Part shown: one piece after another, positions 63,418-64,000 of the stretch | Layout: each line of letters starts with the position of its first letter | Numbering within the stretch: the first letter of the stretch is position 1 | Notes under the pieces: model-generated | Databases searched by the model: none | What the model was told of the DNA's origin: nothing | Seen by the model: only the letters and a program-made list of their open reading frames with translations | NCBI GenBank assembly: GCA_903904735.1 | Contig: CAIVDM010000016.1 | Coordinates: 62,001 to 126,000, forward strand | Direction of reading: 5' to 3' | DNA: 64,000 nucleotides | Source of the DNA: an uncultured delta proteobacterium | GTDB taxonomy: Bacteria > Bdellovibrionota_C > UBA2361 > OMII01 | Position numbers and translations under genes: made by a program

Positions 63418-64000
63418 TCACTTCTTTCGGCGCGCGGAGACCTCATGCTGAACTATCAGATCGCCTACGACTAGCCCCTCCGCCACCATCAGTCCATCAT
63501 GCGAAGATCCATGCCGTTCCAACACAAAATTGATTACTGAGAGGCCTGCTGCCGGCTTCTCATGTGATACCCGAAGAACCTTCACCTTTTTGCCGGATGA
63601 ATCCTCTACGATATCCCCTACTCTGATCTCCTGCGCCTGCCGGAATCCTTTGGTCGTGAACATCGGATGTTCCGTTGACGCTCGTAGCCGAGCTTTGTCG
63701 GTTTCAAGAACAACGATCCCTTTCTTCTCCGGTCCCTCAGAGATATTCAGAATCTTCACTGCTTTCTTGAGGCCAGGGTTCCACACCGTTTCGCCAGCCG
63801 AGAAGTCCTCGACTTTCTTATACGTCACTCCATCACCCGTCAGGATAGTGACCCCATGTGGAAAGCAGCCCTTCTTCCATCGGATCAGGCCGCAGATAAA
63901 ACAACTCTTCGCCGCTCCGCCCCTAAATAGATCCGCGAAATAGGTGCTGTTCACCGTCCACTGCCTTTGACCGTCATACTGACCGTGACCAACGTCAGAG
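63418..64000 (-). CDS. Hint-domain (hedgehog/intein-type) protein, C-terminal part only
   Basis: The frame is open to the right edge, so only the last 193 or so residues are seen. Upstream residues SDVGHGQYDGQRQW continue the reading frame before a GTG at 63954. A Hint domain follows: Cys1 block CFPHGVTILTGDGVTYKKVE, VVLETDKARLRASTEHPMFT (TxxH block B), QAQEIRVGDIVEDSSG, and a C-terminal GLVVGDLIVQ strand. The final His-Asn needed for intein C-terminal cleavage is absent, as in hedgehog or BIL-type Hint domains. N-terminal thioester chemistry with release or attachment of the upstream part is possible. Confidence 0.82.
   Translation of the reverse strand, partial: SDVGHGQYDGQRQWTVNSTYFADLFRGGAAKSCFICGLIRWKKGCFPHGVTILTGDGVTYKKVEDFSAGETVWNPGLKKAVKILNISEGPEKKGIVVLETDKARLRASTEHPMFTTKGFRQAQEIRVGDIVEDSSGKKVKVLRVSHEKPAAGLSVINFVLERHGSSHDGLMVAEGLVVGDLIVQHEVSARRKK

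Noticed and set aside
1-64000. Insertion sequences, prophage, CRISPR, rRNA
   Set aside because: I saw no transposase, integrase, phage structural gene, regularly spaced repeat array or rRNA segment.

Overview
The window is a chromosomal segment of a Gram-negative bacterium. Evidence for an outer membrane includes heptosyltransferases, a Kdo/heptose-type LPS kinase, a Wza-like export lipoprotein and many lipobox signal peptides. The gene neighbourhoods (rpsB-tsf-pyrH-frr-uppS-cdsA-dxr-rseP-tsaB, pyrR-pyrB-pyrC-carA-carB, rpoZ-rel, and a bTHX ribosomal protein) look deltaproteobacteria-like. I cannot assign a phylum from sequence alone, and several genes have no family I recognise. No insertion sequence, prophage, CRISPR array or rRNA operon is visible.

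Layout. 1-11.5 kb is an exopolysaccharide/O-antigen locus: sugar epimerases at both ends, a Wza-like lipoprotein with a Wzc-like tyrosine kinase, an initiating sugar-phosphate transferase, two GT4 glycosyltransferases, a Wzx-type flippase and a Wzy/ligase-type protein. Its genes switch strand repeatedly instead of forming one operon. A tRNA-Arg(UCG) follows at 11.7 kb. 11.9-14.5 kb encodes an acyltransferase-ACP-AMP ligase fusion. 14.5-16.8 kb holds folA, thyA and a degenerate PP2C-like protein. 16.9-20.4 kb holds plus-strand genes: a large lipoprotein, a small protein ending at a clear terminator, a DUF5658-like membrane protein and an Rrf2 regulator.

20.4-28.8 kb is a minus-strand run, coaD, then ndk-rlmN-heptosyltransferase-LPS kinase-heptosyltransferase-rfaE1-yicC-gmk-PDZ lipoprotein. 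It ties LPS inner-core assembly to nucleotide and translation housekeeping. A strong promoter sits about 240 nt upstream of ndk and may drive a separate structured RNA. 28.9-31.1 kb holds a small unknown plus-strand pair, bTHX, DUF971 and infA. 31.2-39 kb is a minus-strand set, rpoZ, rel, htrA, mutL, miaA and accA, with rel-htrA-mutL-miaA joined by overlapping stop/start codons. An orphan plus-strand gene lies at 39.2 kb.

39.9-47.5 kb is the de novo pyrimidine operon: PyrR, aspartate transcarbamoylase, dihydroorotase and both carbamoyl-phosphate synthase subunits. Upstream on the same strand, 47.5-51.9 kb holds an orphan NtrC-type regulator, a degenerate receiver protein and three membrane-anchored proteins, one with an SGNH-like domain. 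rho (52-53.3 kb) precedes them. 53.6-61.5 kb is the rpsB-to-tsaB cluster. It has a sigma70-like promoter before rpsB and two strong intergenic RNA hairpins. The right end carries a SAM-hydrolase-family gene, a secreted protein and the C-terminal part of a protein with a Hint (hedgehog/intein) domain that runs off the window.

The most unusual items are the acyltransferase-ACP-ligase fusion, the pseudo-PP2C, the candidate RNA before ndk, the strand-specific rpsB-tsf hairpin, the regulator/SGNH block ahead of pyrR, and the Hint protein. I did not find a complete system that I could confidently call undescribed.
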